NCBI GenBank assembly: GCA_019279435.1
Contig: JAAALK010000086.1
Span: 17,281,913 to 17,345,912, forward strand
Direction: 5' to 3'
DNA: 64,000 nucleotides
From: Zizania palustris
Lineage: Eukaryota; Streptophyta; Magnoliopsida; Poales; Poaceae
The number at the start of each line of letters is the position of its first letter. The first letter of the stretch is position 1. The translations under genes and the position numbers were made by a program. Shown piece after piece: positions 33,500 through 44,600 of this stretch. The notes beneath the pieces were generated by a model. That model was given only the letters and a program-made list of their open reading frames with translations. It did no database searches and was not told the DNA's origin.

Positions 33500-34362
33500 A
33501 TGGCTGTATTCGACCCGGCGGGCCATCGCCTGGTCACCCAGGACTGACAGCACCCCCCCGGGAGTCGGCATCTTGAGGCAGAGGTAGTTGTGGTGCGCGA
33601 CGGCTCCGAAGCAATTGAGGATCCCCTCCCGAAGATAGCGTTGTAGGCGTACGGGGCGTCGACGACGTCGAACAGAATTTCTTCGCGGCGCTGCAGGGGG
33701 GAGTCGCCGAAGGTTACTTCCAACAGGATCTGGCCCAGGGCATCCAGCGGGGGGCCTGCGAAGCCTTGGAGCGGGCACGAAGCTGGCAGGAGGTGCTTGC
33801 GCGGCAGGCATAGCTGATCGAAGGCCTGCACGAAGATGATGTTAGCGGAACTCCCCCCGTCGACCAGTATATGACGCACCTCGGCTCCGGCGATGTCTGC
33901 CGAAATGACGAGGGGATCGGCGTGCGGGAATTTGACTCCGGAGGCGTCTTCGGCGGAGAAGGTGATGGGGACATGAGACCACTCCGGGAGGGCCGAGGGA
34001 CCGGATGTGCCGATATGCCCGATCTCCCGAACGTAGTCTCGGCGTTGCCGCTTGGAAAGGGCCCCCAAGGCTCCCCCTCCGGATATGGGGAGGAACACTC
34101 GCTTCCCCCGGTCTGGGGCGCTTTCGAGCTTCGGGACCGGGGCCCCTCTGCACTCCGAACCCGGGACTTCCGGCTCCTCGCGGCGCCCAACTACCTGGAC
34201 CGCTTCGGGGCGAGGGGCAGCGACTCCCCTGTCGGTGGAGCCGCGGCCGGCATTACGCTCGAGGTAGTCGCTACGAAGGGCGAGTATGGTCCGGCAGGAG
34301 TCGGTGTCGTGGCTCCGGTTCTCGCCGTGGACGCTGCAGTAAAAAGCTTCCTTGGAGAGCAC
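33436..34362 (-). pseudogene. Gypsy protease region, pol truncated after it
   Basis: Starts with FYCSVHGENRSHDTDSC (a C/H-type zinc-binding pattern), then VRHILVDGGSSANIIF (retropepsin active site as DGG) and APYAYNAIFGRGS (second protease motif). About 30 residues later the frame shifts: the neighbouring frame continues PHHNYLCLKMPTPGGVLSV and VEYSHSTPLEPRQIHSV. Around 33490-33500 the homology ends and the antisense ORF begins, marking the deletion of RT to integrase. Confidence 0.75.
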
Positions 34363-35656
34363 CCGGGGTGGATGCTTGGGTCCGGCTGGGCGGCTTCCGC
34401 CGGGCGTGTGCAGGTGCTTGGCGGAGGCTTGGGGGGTGATACTGAGGACTTCCCCCCGAAGGTGCTTTCGGCCTCGCCGAGAGTCTCGAAGGATGAGATC
34501 CTGCCGACCGGGCTCCTGGCGGCGGAAGTCGGAAACTTAGCGTGCGCCCCGACGAGGATCCGGGGGGGCTCATACGCCCTAGCGCTCGGGGCCTGGACGG
34601 GGGCTACCATCGCTTGCCGGCGCATCTGGCCCTCTTCGGACCGAGCGTACTCTTCGAAATACGTCATGAGTTGTGCCACTGAAGACATAGGTTTTCAGTG
34701 GAGCTTATTGAGGAGGTCTGGGTGGGTGACGCCCTCTCGAGCCGCGTCGATGATGGATGAAGCCGAAAGCCCCTTGATCTGGGCCTTGGTGTGCGCGAAG
34801 CGCTGAGAGTACTATCGCAAAGTTTCCCCGGGCTGCTGCTTTACTTGGAAGAGGCTCCCGGTGGACATGGGGGCCATGAAGGTTCCTTGGAAGTTGACGA
34901 ACTTCTTCCTCAGCTGTTCCCACGAGTGAATGGTCCCGGGTCGGAGCGACCAGAACCATTGGAGGGCGATCCCTTCGAGTGCCAGGGGAAGCATTTAGCC
35001 ATGGTGTCCCGGCTTCCTCCGGACGCCTCTATGGCTAAGGCGTAGGAGCGGGAGAACTCTCCCGGGTCAGAGTCTCCGGAGTACTTGGGGAGCTTGGCGG
35101 CGCGAAACTTCGAGCCGAAGCGCACCCTCTGGAGGTCTGGGTGCAAGGGGGACTCCTCCTCGTACAACGGGTTCTCACCGTCCTCTGGATCTTCATCGTC
35201 GCTTAGCGCCACGGGCATGGCTTTCGCGGCGCGGAGGGGTTCCGGGGGGTGGAGCGACGCCTCCTAGCGCCACAATGCCAGCTCTGCCTTTAGCCGGGTG
35301 TTTTCAGTGGACAGGGCGTCGGCTTGACTCCTGCTTCCTCCTGAAGCAGTATCGGGGTCCTGAGAGCGGGCGTAGTCAGTCCGAAGGGACACCACCGGGG
35401 GTCCGGCTGGAGCGTGCTGCTCCGGCGGTACCTCTGGCATTCCTGCCAGGTTGACGGAGGTTGGCTCAGGTATGCCGGCGGGGCCTCCGGCCTCGGGCGT
35501 CCCCTCCGGCATCTGGGTTGGCTCCAGGGAAGGTGCCCCGACCGGCGCATCGGCTAGGGCCGAAGGGCCGGGGTCGGGGATAGCGGCGGGCTCAACCCCG
35601 GCGGTGCGGGCCGACCGGCGTGGGGGAACCGCGCTTGCTCCTTTTCGACTTGACAT
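34191..35656 (-). pseudogene. Gypsy gag, several stops
   Basis: From MSSRKGASAVPPRRSART (35656) through a Pro-rich part, a stop at 35264-35266 (WR-TAG-EAS, CAG likely), then VRFGSKFRAAKLPKYSGDSD. A -1 type shift near 34990 follows, then MLPLALEGIALQWFWSL and WEQLRKKFVNFQGTF. A stop at 34810 comes next, then FAHTKAQIKGLS, a TGA for Trp near 34700, and MTYFEEYARSEEGQMRRQ. This is the Retrotrans_gag fold of Ty3/gypsy. The frame is fragmented, so it is not functional. Confidence 0.8.
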
Positions 35657-35701
35657 GGTTTGGTGAGCGGGTGTAGAGGACGATAGCTTCTTGGACTAAG
35701 G

Positions 35702-35721
35702 TCCCCACGGACGGTGCCAAC
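35702..35721 (-). other. Primer binding site of the Tat-type element
   Basis: On the minus strand 'ttggcaccgtccgtggggac' follows the 5' LTR end CCAACA with one spacer base. It resembles the TGGCGCCGTCCGTGGGGA sites common in plant gypsy elements, and it fixes the element's orientation. Confidence 0.75.
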
Positions 35722-36272
35722 TGTTGGAACGACAGATCGGACCAGCAGGTTTTCTTAGTGGAAATGAGGGTGGTGTATTCAATGCTCTCTTGAGCTTGTC
35801 CGTTACAACTGTAGTTGGGGGGTATTTATAAGGCGCCCCGTCCAGAGGCCAAGCGCCTCTGGAATGCCAACGGCTACCTGGCCAACCGTCGGTCAACAGT
35901 ACAGACAAAACAGACTATATACAGTACAGACAAGAAGATTCGACTCTGACAGCGTATCAGCCGTGTCGGACGCTGCCTGCGCCGCCCGACACGGCCCAAA
36001 GGATCGCGATCCTGTCCCCCTGTACATTTTTCTCGTCCTTTTCCCGCCAACACTCTCTTCGGGTTTGCTACTGCGGCCCGAGGGAGAGGCCTTCGGCAAT
36101 TCCCTCCCGGAGGGCGGTCTCCGGCAACCTTCTCCCGGAGGGCGACCTCCAGCAGCCTTCTCCCGGAGGGTGGCCTCCGGCAGCCTTCTCCCGGAGGGTG
36201 GCCTCCGGTATTCTTGGCTTCAGACCCCCAAGCGGTGGGCCCCCTGGCCATCGGGATTATCTTCCCCAACAG
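35722..36272 (-). repeat. 5' LTR of the Tat-type element
   Basis: 551 bases, nearly identical to the LTR at 29320-29897 apart from one fewer 27-base unit and scattered substitutions, so the insertion is relatively recent. It carries four to five 'ctcccggagggcg' units (36105-36205). Confidence 0.95.
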
Positions 36273-36842
36273 AGACTATCGAGGAGTACACTAGAAGGAA
36301 AGAAGAGCATCTACTCAAGGTTGAGCATGCTAGTTCACACTGGATGACAAATCCTCTAGGAATTCATGACTAGGAGCAACAACCTACGTGCGCATGGTGT
36401 AGTCGTTGTATTATACGAACATCGCTTGGAGGCGACTCAAGTGGAAAGAGAGAATTTGTGTGCCCCAACCTACATTACCACGTCATGGTAAGTGATGACA
36501 ACAATTGAACATGTTGAATTTCATATGATTTTGTAACGCAACAGTGACCTCACTAGTTAGCATGGTAGCAAAATGTTAGGAGATGTTCATTCCGATGATA
36601 AATAGATGTCACACAACCTATATACGAGGATAATTCCATCACAGAGGCGGAAAGTCACTCCGAGCATGAAACAAGAAGGATTGAAGCTGGTGATCGAGCA
36701 AGACGTGCGAGATGGAGTGAGGAGGATAGACAACAGAGGGAATACAATAGGCAAAAACAACTTAGGTATAGAAAGCAACGAAGATGTGCTAGGCGAGATA
36801 GAGAACGGAGAAATCAATAGGACGATAGTTGTACTATCCAAC
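36273..36842 (+). pseudogene. GRF zinc-finger gene, second part
   Basis: Continues the frame broken at 29320: EETIEEYTRRKEEHLLKVEH-like charged helix, a stop at 36370, then CAWCSRC...REFVCPNLHYHVM (a second zinc-binding Cys/His pattern). After an intron-like gap comes an Arg/Glu-rich end (36605-36842: SEEDRQQREYNRQKQLRYRK). The charged C-terminus is usual for GRF proteins carried by plant Mutator-like elements. Stops show it is no longer functional. Confidence 0.6.
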
Positions 36843-37082
36843 TGTGTTTAACTAATTGTATGGACCTATGTTGTTTTCTTCAAACGTTTGAGGAAAAATA
36901 AGTACTACCAATTTTATTATCAAACTTGTACGGTAGTAATAGTTCTGTACAACACAAACATAACATAAAGTACCACTAATTAAAATAGTACAACACATAA
37001 ATAGTACGCAATATAACACAGTACAACACAAATTTAAAAATACAAACACACTACGTGCCTACTGAGTGCACCGATGGTACTT
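36843..37082. other. Spacer between convergent genes
   Basis: AT-rich, with 'agtacaacacaaa' repeated several times. It is probably the shared 3' ends of the plus-strand and minus-strand GRF genes. Confidence 0.5.
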
Positions 37083-37672
37083 TCACTTCCTTATGGCCCC
37101 TGGTCCTGCTGCATGCGCACGACGAGCCCTCTCACGCTTCCTCTCTCTATTAGCCTCGCTATCAGCCTCGCGCTCCTCTTTTGCCTTGCACTCCGTCTCC
37201 TCCCTCCTCCTAAATTCTTCCTCGCGCTCCTCCTCCCGCTTGCATCTCATCTGAAAGAGCTCCCTACTGAATGCATGGTGCCTCATAAGCCACCTAGTCC
37301 TATGGATCCACCTATTTATTTATCCATTCGACAAAGTCACATAACGGAGGAGGCGACGGTGGAGGAGTTACCTACGAGCATAAATATTAATAGACATATT
37401 GTAAGTGATTGATTCGAGACAAATATGAAAAAGAACAAAAAATATATTAATACTGATTTGTTTGCACGTGGTCCATGCTTCGGCCTTGGCTTTGGCTTCT
37501 CCGTAGTCTAAGAGTATTTCACACACTTCCGGTACTACATCTCATAGGTGAGGTCATCCTAGCTTCTCCAAAATTTACATGTGTCTCCACAGAAACACAT
37601 GGGGGGTTCGACACCTTGCGGCGGACGATGACGAGCATCGGGACCGTAAGTAGCTATATCTTTTTTCACCAT
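37083..37672 (-). pseudogene. Second GRF zinc-finger gene, minus strand
   Basis: From ATG at 37672-37670 it reads MVKKDIATYGPDARHRPP, then PPMCFCGDTCKFW (GRF Cys pair), DLTYE and YRKCVKYS, with three stops. An intron ends near 37373, then TPPPSPPPLCDFVEWINK completes the GRF fold. The C-terminus (37286-37083) is a charged helix, REEEREEEFRRREETECKAK. The gene faces the plus-strand genes and lies downstream of the right TIR promoter, which should drive it after splicing of a long AT-rich intron. Confidence 0.7.
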
Positions 37673-37679
37673 ATTGCAA

Positions 37680-38248
37680 TGTATCTACATAAATTCAGTA
37701 AATTAAATATCGGATAATTCACCATATTACCATTAAATTGCTACTAAGTATTATTAAACTACTAATAAATTAATCATAAAGTACTGTCAAATTACTACTA
37801 AAGTGTTGTTACTTACAATTTAATTACCGCTAATTGACTATTAAAATACAGCTAAATAAGTCCTAAATTACCATTACATTACTGCTAATTTTTATTATAC
37901 TACGATAAATTACTCTTACATTACTCCTAAACTACTACTTAATTACATCTAAATTACTTTGAAACTACTACTAATTAATCCTAAACTACTACTAAATTAT
38001 TCCTAAAATATTCTTAAATTACTCGTAAACTACTTCTAAATTAGTCCTGAACTACTCCTAAATTAGTCCTAAACTATTTTAAATTACTCTTAAAATACTA
38101 TTAAACTAAACTACAAAAATTAAAACTAGAGAAAAAAATACATACCTCTCAAAGGAAAGTGGGCAGCCAAGGGGGGAGCAGCCAAGTTGGGGTGGGAGAA
38201 GGGGGGTGTTTGGCCCTCTTTATATAGGGTTACAGTCGGTGGACCAAC
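37680..38248 (-). repeat. Right TIR of the PMD/GRF element, truncated
   Basis: Read on the minus strand: 'ggtccaccgactg', TATATAAA (38226-38219), the C-rich leader, GAG|GTATGTA (donor at 38145), then AT-rich 'tagtagtttaggattaat' sequence with one 77-base unit. The outer end stops at CCAAC (38244-38248), where the G1 LTR begins, so the rest of the TIR lies beyond that insertion and outside the window. Confidence 0.7.
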
Positions 38249-39570
38249 TGTTGATAGCAAAAAATGGCATTAATGGTTAAGATTGTCAAAATATCAATTT
38301 TGGTAATCTGAGCCGAAAATACACATGTCCTGGACTGGGCCGAAGCCCTACAGGGCCGAAGGCCCATCGAGCTATGGGCTTCGGAAGCTTCTAGCGAGCC
38401 TGCTACCTTTGGAGGCCCACCTCGCTGAAGCTTCGGCCCAAGGAGCAGGCTTCGGCGGGCCTGGCCGAAGGCCTACTTCGGGCAGGAAATTAGAGATAGA
38501 GTTGAGTCTGATTCTGGCTAAGTTGTTATCCCTACGCATGATTAGGCCGAATCCTATCAGATTAGGCTTAGATATTAGAAGTCTAGCCCCTATAAATATA
38601 AGGGTGAGGACGGTTCATTAACCCCCCAAAACACAAATCAACACAAAGCCCTAGCTTTGAACCGTACCTTTATTTTACCTTTACTTTCTGCAATCTTCGT
38701 GGGTTTGCCTAGAAGCCCTCCGCCAACCACTTCGGAATAGTGGTAATCCTTGTTACTTCGCTTGTGAAGTATCCATTAATCTACGTAATAGATTTCTATC
38801 GCCTTGTTACTTCGCCTGTGAAGTATCCGCTAATCTGCATAATAGATTGCTACCTTCGCCCCTAGTGCAACACTTAGCAGAATTCGGTCTCCAGGACGAA
38901 TTAGCATTTGATATCTGTTCTGTTGTAGGTTTCATTGTTCGGAGCCACTTCGCCAGAAGTGTCTGGAGCCAAGAGATTGGTTTCGGAGGTTGCTAGAACA
39001 CCCCTCGACGGAACTACTACTTCAACTACCCATGTCGAACAGTCACGCTATTGTCGGTTTGACCAAGTCCCACACGCCAACACGCTTCGCAACAGGCTTC
39101 GCCACGCTCGCACCCCGCATCAGACGAAGTCACGCCCGCATGTTGCGTCTAAGTTATTTTAGTTTATCGGAGACTTTGCGCCGAACCCCGCTTTTCGGAG
39201 GTGATTGTCGTGTCAAGATCTGTTCGGAGCCTGTCTTCGGCCAGACCAGTCCGAACGCCGAAGGTACCCTTCGGTGGGACACTTCGCACTAGACGCCGAA
39301 GGTACCCTTCGGCGATACCCTTCGCACTGTACACTTTGAATCAGTCAGGCTTCGCTCGGCTTGCCGATTTGTTCTATTTAATACATTTCTTTCGGCTAAT
39401 TGGATTATTTTTGTGTGATCTGCTTACCTGGCGACTCCACCCCCTTACCACGGTTAAGGGTAGTCGAAACACGACGTCGATGTTGTGTTACACCTAGACT
39501 TGTCCCTAAGTATCCGCACACTTTTGGATCGTTGAACTAACCCAAGTGTGGGGCACGTTTTCATATCAAC
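38249..39570 (+). repeat. 5' LTR of G1
   Basis: 1322 bases starting TGTTGATAG and ending TATCAAC(G). It is rich in 'ccgaag'/'cttcgg'. TATA is 'cctataaatataagg' near 38589. Two near-palindromes 'gccgaaggtacccttcggc' lie at 39257 and 39295. Open frames inside it (38325-38621, 38935-39497) are LTR noise. Confidence 0.9.
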
Positions 39571-39574
39571 GGAC

Positions 39575-39594
39575 TTTTTGGCGACTCCACTAGG
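39575..39594 (+). other. Primer binding region of G1
   Basis: 'ttttggcgactccactaggg' shortly after the LTR. The same phrase (ggcgactccgctaggg) follows the G3 LTR on the minus strand. I cannot name the tRNA with confidence. Confidence 0.55.
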
Positions 39595-39609
39595 GAGGAC
39601 TACGCCAAC

Positions 39610-41409
39610 ATGATGGGTACATCTACGTCGGCCACTAGTACGTCTACAATGACTACTACGTCTACACCGTCGATGGATCCCATGGGAGGCGTGGATATTT
39701 ACAACCGCAACATCATGGCGCCTACCCTTGAAGATATTCCCGCAGAAGACCGAGCAGAGATCGAGGCAAAAATGAAGGCACTCCAGGACCTGATGCTTGG
39801 GAGCTACGTCAAGACACGTGTGAGCTTCATCAAGCGCGACATCAATGTCCCCGACCTTGCTCGGATCCTGGTAACACCACTATTGCCTCGTCTATCTTCT
39901 TTAGAGATAGAGCAGAAGATAGCCGCATCAGTAGATCAAGCCGTTAACGCTTCGCTAGCCAACCATTTAGATTCGACAGTTAGCTCTCAAGTAGAGGCGA
40001 CGCTTAGAAGGTTCGGCTTTACTAAGGCTATGCCATCAGCCCCTATTGCTAGCATACCTCTGATAAGTCACATTTATAGCAGAACTGACGGTAGTATTGG
40101 CAAAACCATTACGTCTCCAGCCTTGATACCCATGGTCGATACAAGTCATTATGATTACAACCAAGCCAACACTGCTCACCATGAGCCACTTCCACTTACA
40201 CCGGCGCCAGCTTTGCCCACGCTGCCCACACTACATGCACAAGCGCGTCGACCCGAACATGTTGTGCAGCTAGCGCATGAGGAAGAGACCCATGACTGAC
40301 ATGCCGACATCCCACCGCGTGTCACGCCCCCGCATGAGAGACGTGCACAGGCAGCGGGTCAGGATGACATTGAGGAGTGGATCCGCGCACTGTTTAGGGA
40401 GTGCACTGGCTTCGTACCAAGGGGTCGAGCTAGGGTTTACCGGAAGCCGTACCCCGATCATTTTGATACAATACCTTACCCTCGCGGATATAGAGTCCCT
40501 GAATTCACCAAGTTCGATGGTGAGGGTAACAAAACCACACTAGAGCATGTTAGTCAATTTTTAGCACAATGTGGAGAAGCTAGTGGGTCGGACGCTTTAA
40601 AGCTTAGACTATTTTCTCTCTCACTATCCAGCACCGCTTTCACTTGGTTTTCGGCACTCCTGCCGAACTCCATCCAAACGTGGGCTGAATTAGAACAAAA
40701 ATTCCATGACTACTTTTACACGGGTGAAACATAACTTAGGCTTTCACACTTGACGTCAGTTAGACAAAAATCTGGCGAGAGTGTCGATGAGTATATCAAG
40801 CATTTTAGGGATACCAGAAACCGATGTTTTAGTCTTAATATTTCGGAGAGGTGTTTGGCAGATCTAGATTTTAGCGGGTTGCGTTCTGAGATTAAGGAGA
40901 GACTAGAAAACCAACACTTTTTAGAAGTTAGCCAAGTCTTGTAACAGGCTCTGGTCCAGGAAGGCCGAGCTAAAGATAAAAAGTTTATTAAGACATTTAA
41001 CAAGCCTAGAGCTGAAATCCACATCATGGAACAGTCCGACGGGGAGGAATTGGAAGAGGAAGAGGATTCAGCCGACATGTACACGACTGAATGGGTTTGG
41101 AACGCTAAGAGTAAGCCTGTTACTTGCTCCGAGTTACGGCCGTCTCCCGCCAAGAATCGGCCTAGCAAGGTCAAATACTCATTTGATATAACTAAGTGTG
41201 ATAAAATATTTGATTTCCTCTTGAAGAACCATCTTCTCATATTGCCTAAAGGCCATGTCATTCCATCTGCCGACGAGTTAAAGAAACATCCATACTATAA
41301 GTGGCATGATTCGTATTTGCATTATACTAATGACTGCAATGTTTTTCGACGATAGGTTCAATCGGGCATAGAAGAAGGACGATTGAAGATAGACCACAAT
41401 CCAAAGTTA
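39610..41409 (+). pseudogene. Gypsy gag of G1, several stops
   Basis: MMGTSTSATSTSTMTTTST start (39610), then PTLEDIPAEDRAEIEAKM and SSLEIEQKIAASVDQAV. Stop TGA at 40297. Then the Retrotrans_gag core: WIRALFRECTGF, YRKPYPDHFDTIPYPRGY, FTKFDGEGNKTTLEHVSQ, LFSLSLSSTAFTWFSA. Further stops are at 40732 (E codon in G3), 40942 (CAG to TAA) and 41353 (CAG to TAG). It is collinear with G3 gag until 41409. The nonsense changes are private to this copy, so they arose after it separated from G3. Confidence 0.8.
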
Positions 41410-41525
41410 AAGATCCCGTGGAACGCGGGCTCATGGGAGAATCCCAAGAAGTCGACGAGCACGCGAAGCTCACGGATGAATCCAGCCTCGTCACGAAGAG
41501 TCCCGCTCATGGTATGGACCGGCAT
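41410..41525 (-). pseudogene. Chromovirus gag N-terminal stub
   Basis: ATG at 41525-41523 reads MPVHTMSGTLRDEAGFIREL, continuing with VDFLGFSHEPAFHG, then the sequence switches to G1 gag. The length is about 39 residues of a gag usually ten times longer. Confidence 0.55.
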
Positions 41526-41661
41526 CTACAAAAGAGAGAAAGTTTTGTGAAACTCCAGAAGATGAGAGGGTAAGTATTTTTGTACGAAAATATGGTTAAT
41601 ATAAGTCCTAGGGTCAGGTATGTTTGGCTTCCTACAGTCAAGTCGGCTCTGATACCATCTT

Positions 41662-44600
41662 GTCACGCCCCGATTTAATAAATCAGGACTTTTATTGAAA
41701 TTCCATAGAAAATCAATAAAAACAAGACGTTCATCATGCGACCACGTACAATACGAGCAATCATTCACGGTTCATAGACCGCATTAGTACAAAAGTGAAT
41801 AAAGATGAAGAGAAACTAATAAAACAAAGGGTCCTAGATGAACGCCTCCTTCCAGTCTCGCCTTGACTGGGTCGCTACTCCAGACCTTCATCCTTCTCGT
41901 AGTAGACTGGCTCTGGTGGTGTAAGTCAACGGGGGTGAGTATAAACGTACTCAGCAAGCCACCGAATGCAAATATAATGCAAGGTAATAACAAGGGAGAT
42001 AGTGGCTAATTTTTGCGGAAGAGCATAATTTGTAAAGAAATTAAATGTGAACAATTTATTATTACTGAAATGTAAACATGTGTATGCATCATCATCTTCT
42101 AACTCGAGGGGTACAGTCAGCCCCACCTCGCTCAATAGTCCTTACATGCCATGAATAACTCAACCATTCAAACAATTGAAACTAACTGCGAGTAGTCACA
42201 CAACCCGCCCTTGACCGTGGGCTCGGCTTTTCGAAAAGATTAAATTACTCTGATCAGAGATGTACCACTGTACCCACAAGGCACGCACTCACCACTTACA
42301 CCAAAGTGTAACGAGATGACCCATTCCACGGGAACTCGTGCCAAAACCTTCAATATGGTCCTCCTCGACTCAACAACACCCTCTTATAGGTTTCATATGG
42401 TGTCCCGACGCGTCGGAGCCCCACCATACCCCCCCTTGAGCCTCGTCGGTACAAGTCACCCGCAGGTTGCCCCTTGCCCCTTCCACTATGGTGCATCGAG
42501 TCAGTTTGTTCCATACTTCCAGTTAGGACTTACCCATTAGACTTGTGGTTGGTACGGAAGTGCTTTGCAACACATCCCGCAGACCGGTCCTTATAGTGCC
42601 CTAGGTGCGACCAACCAATGCCCTAGCTTGCACCCGGAACCCACCGTACTTATAACATAGCCAACTCCAACAGAGTCCAGAGACAAGAATAACGGGGAAA
42701 TTTCATATAGTAGAATCCATCTATCTACGACTCATTCTTTTTATCCTATAGAAATTGTGCCAGTACATTGGGCACTAGCTAATATTTTATAGTAGAGTGA
42801 CAAGGAGTTAAGGCTCAATAAGCATGGCTTGGGTTTGCACACAAGGACGGGGATCTAATACATATAAGTGTAGGGCTTGATATTGGACTAATGCAATATT
42901 ATCCTATGAGTTATAGCGATAATTTATTAAAACATGGGCTCAAAGATGATCAACTATTTCCACAGGAGGGTTCGATGACTTGCCTTGATCAGCAAATGGT
43001 GAAGGTGGAACCTCGGGGTAAAACTCCGGCTCTTCGACGAACTCGTAGTCTTCTCGATACGGAAAAATAAACAATACATTCAATAAACAAATAAAAATCA
43101 ACCAAATAATAAACATACATGTTTATGGGTGAATTAAGGCTTTAATATTCTGAAGTTTGGTGAAAAACGGTAAAGCTTATATTTTAAGGTTTTTCCTAAT
43201 TTATTTTCTGAATTAATAATTTTATCCCTAAGGGTTTTTATTCATTTAATTAATAAGATTATTTTGGGAAATAGTAACATACTGTTTTTATGGCATTAAT
43301 GTGTAGAGAATAAAATACTGAATTTAACAAAATTTGAATGGTGAAATTTGGAGTTAAAATGAGTAAGTTATGAATTTTCAAAGTTTAAACAATTTTCTGG
43401 AATTTTATTTAAACTGTAAAATAGGATTTAGTCCACGGTGAGCCAGGCTCACGGTGGACCGCTGTACTGTGCGTGTGGACCGGCTGATCCAGAGCCGTTG
43501 GATCTAGATCTGGTGGCCAGGCGCGAGGCGGGACGGTTAAATGAATTTGGATGGCTGTGATTAAAACACGCGAAAGGGTATAACGTGGACGCTCGAGATC
43601 GCTTCGGGGTTTTAAGTGGCGATCGACAGCCGAGATCACAGGGTACCGGTTTGACCGGATCTGAGGGCCCGAATTAAATCCCGCGTGGCTGCGATGCGGT
43701 CCGGCACGACACGGTCATAAGGGGGCTTGTACCCCCCTTCGTCTCCGGCGACAGCGGCCTCGGGTGCGGCGACGACGACGACGACGGGTGCCTATGGGCC
43801 TAGCTTTATGCGAAAATGGAAAGAGGAGGGGATGGCGGTCATGACCGTACCTTCGACAGCGAAAAAGGAGGTCTGGAGGTGACCGGCGGCGAGTGTAGAC
43901 GGCGGAGGGTGCTCGGCTGCTCGACGGCGATGGCGATCAGGCTGGTTCCACGGCCAACCGAGGGGTGGCCGAGGACGGGTGGACTTCGGCGGTCACAACG
44001 GTGGCGACGGCTAGGGCAGCGGCGGCGCAGATCGTCGGCGGGAGCTCATTGGAGTCGAAGCAGAACTGACAGCCTAAAAGAGGGTGGCGGCGCTCTACTT
44101 TCGCTCTAGTACGATTGCGTTGGTGTGGGCTGAGTGCGGCGAGGGCGAGGGGTTCTTATAGGGGGGTCGCTGGCGTCCAAACGGAAGGGAACCGAGGGTT
44201 TCCCTTTTCTCCTCGCCGGTGTACTTTCGTAAAGCTTGGGTCCTTTCTATGTATGGCGAAAGCGTGTGGCCATCGGTGGAATGAGATCCCTGGCGGTCGG
44301 AGAAGGCGATCCAGCGGCTAATTTGGCGAGATCGGGCACGGGGCGATGGATTTGGTAAGTGGGGGCTCACCAGTGATGGAAAGGAGATCCCTTTCCATCG
44401 GGGAAGATGATCCCGACAGGTGGCCCCCACCTGTCAGTGGCCGAGCGCGAAGCCAACAGCGCCGACAGGCGGGCCATGGATGTCAGGGAGCGAAGGCGAG
44501 AGGGGAGAGGCTGATCAGTGGGACCCAGGCGGGCGCGAGCGGGAGAGGAAAGAGGGGGAGTGTGTCGACAGGCGGGTCCCGCTTGTTAGTGACACGAGCT

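Larger units (their letters stand above)
29320..36272 (-). mobile_element. Non-autonomous Tat-type Ty3/gypsy element
   Basis: LTRs of 578 and 551 bases in direct repeat, with target duplication GAGAC (29315-29319 and 36273-36277). The primer site next to the right LTR shows it reads on the minus strand: 5' LTR (right), gag, protease, then no RT, RNase H or integrase, then an ORF in antisense, then 3' LTR (left). Gag-pol plus an antisense ORF before the 3' LTR is the arrangement described for Tat-lineage elements such as Grande and Retand. The missing pol makes it dependent on relatives. Confidence 0.9.
24667..38248. mobile_element. Long-TIR Mutator-like element with PMD and GRF genes
   Basis: Related sequences face each other at 24667-25780 and 37680-38248. 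Both contain a TATA box, an 'aaac.ccccccttctcccacccc' leader, a GAG|GTATGT splice donor, then AT-rich 'ttaggagtaatttagtagtag' sequence. Between them on the plus strand lie a mudrA-like N-terminal relic, a plant mobile domain gene and a GRF zinc-finger gene; on the minus strand lies a second GRF gene. I see no catalytic transposase domain. About 6.95 kb of the 13.6 kb is a later retrotransposon. The right end is cut by the G1 LTR insertion, so the outer right terminus is not visible. Assignment to MULEs rests on gene content and TIR style. Confidence 0.65.
38249..41409 (+). mobile_element. G1, Tat-lineage gypsy element, 5' part
   Basis: 5' LTR, primer site and gag up to 41409, where a Tekay-like fragment begins. 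Its LTR and gag belong to the same subfamily as G3 on the minus strand (51031-60328). The matching gag position in G3 is near 58190, so G1 ends abruptly inside gag. Confidence 0.8.

Noticed and set aside
33871..34806. 311-residue plus-strand frame
   Set aside because: Antisense shadow of gypsy gag and protease, whose motifs (DGGSS, FGRGS) are clear on the minus strand.
37620..37655. Plus-strand GTAAGT after 'gggacc' as a splice donor
   Set aside because: The plus frame has no homology, while the minus strand here encodes the start of a GRF protein (MVKKDIATYGPDA).
38935..39497. Plus-strand frames after the G1 promoter as a small gene
   Set aside because: They are part of the LTR and recur, diverged, in the other LTR copies.
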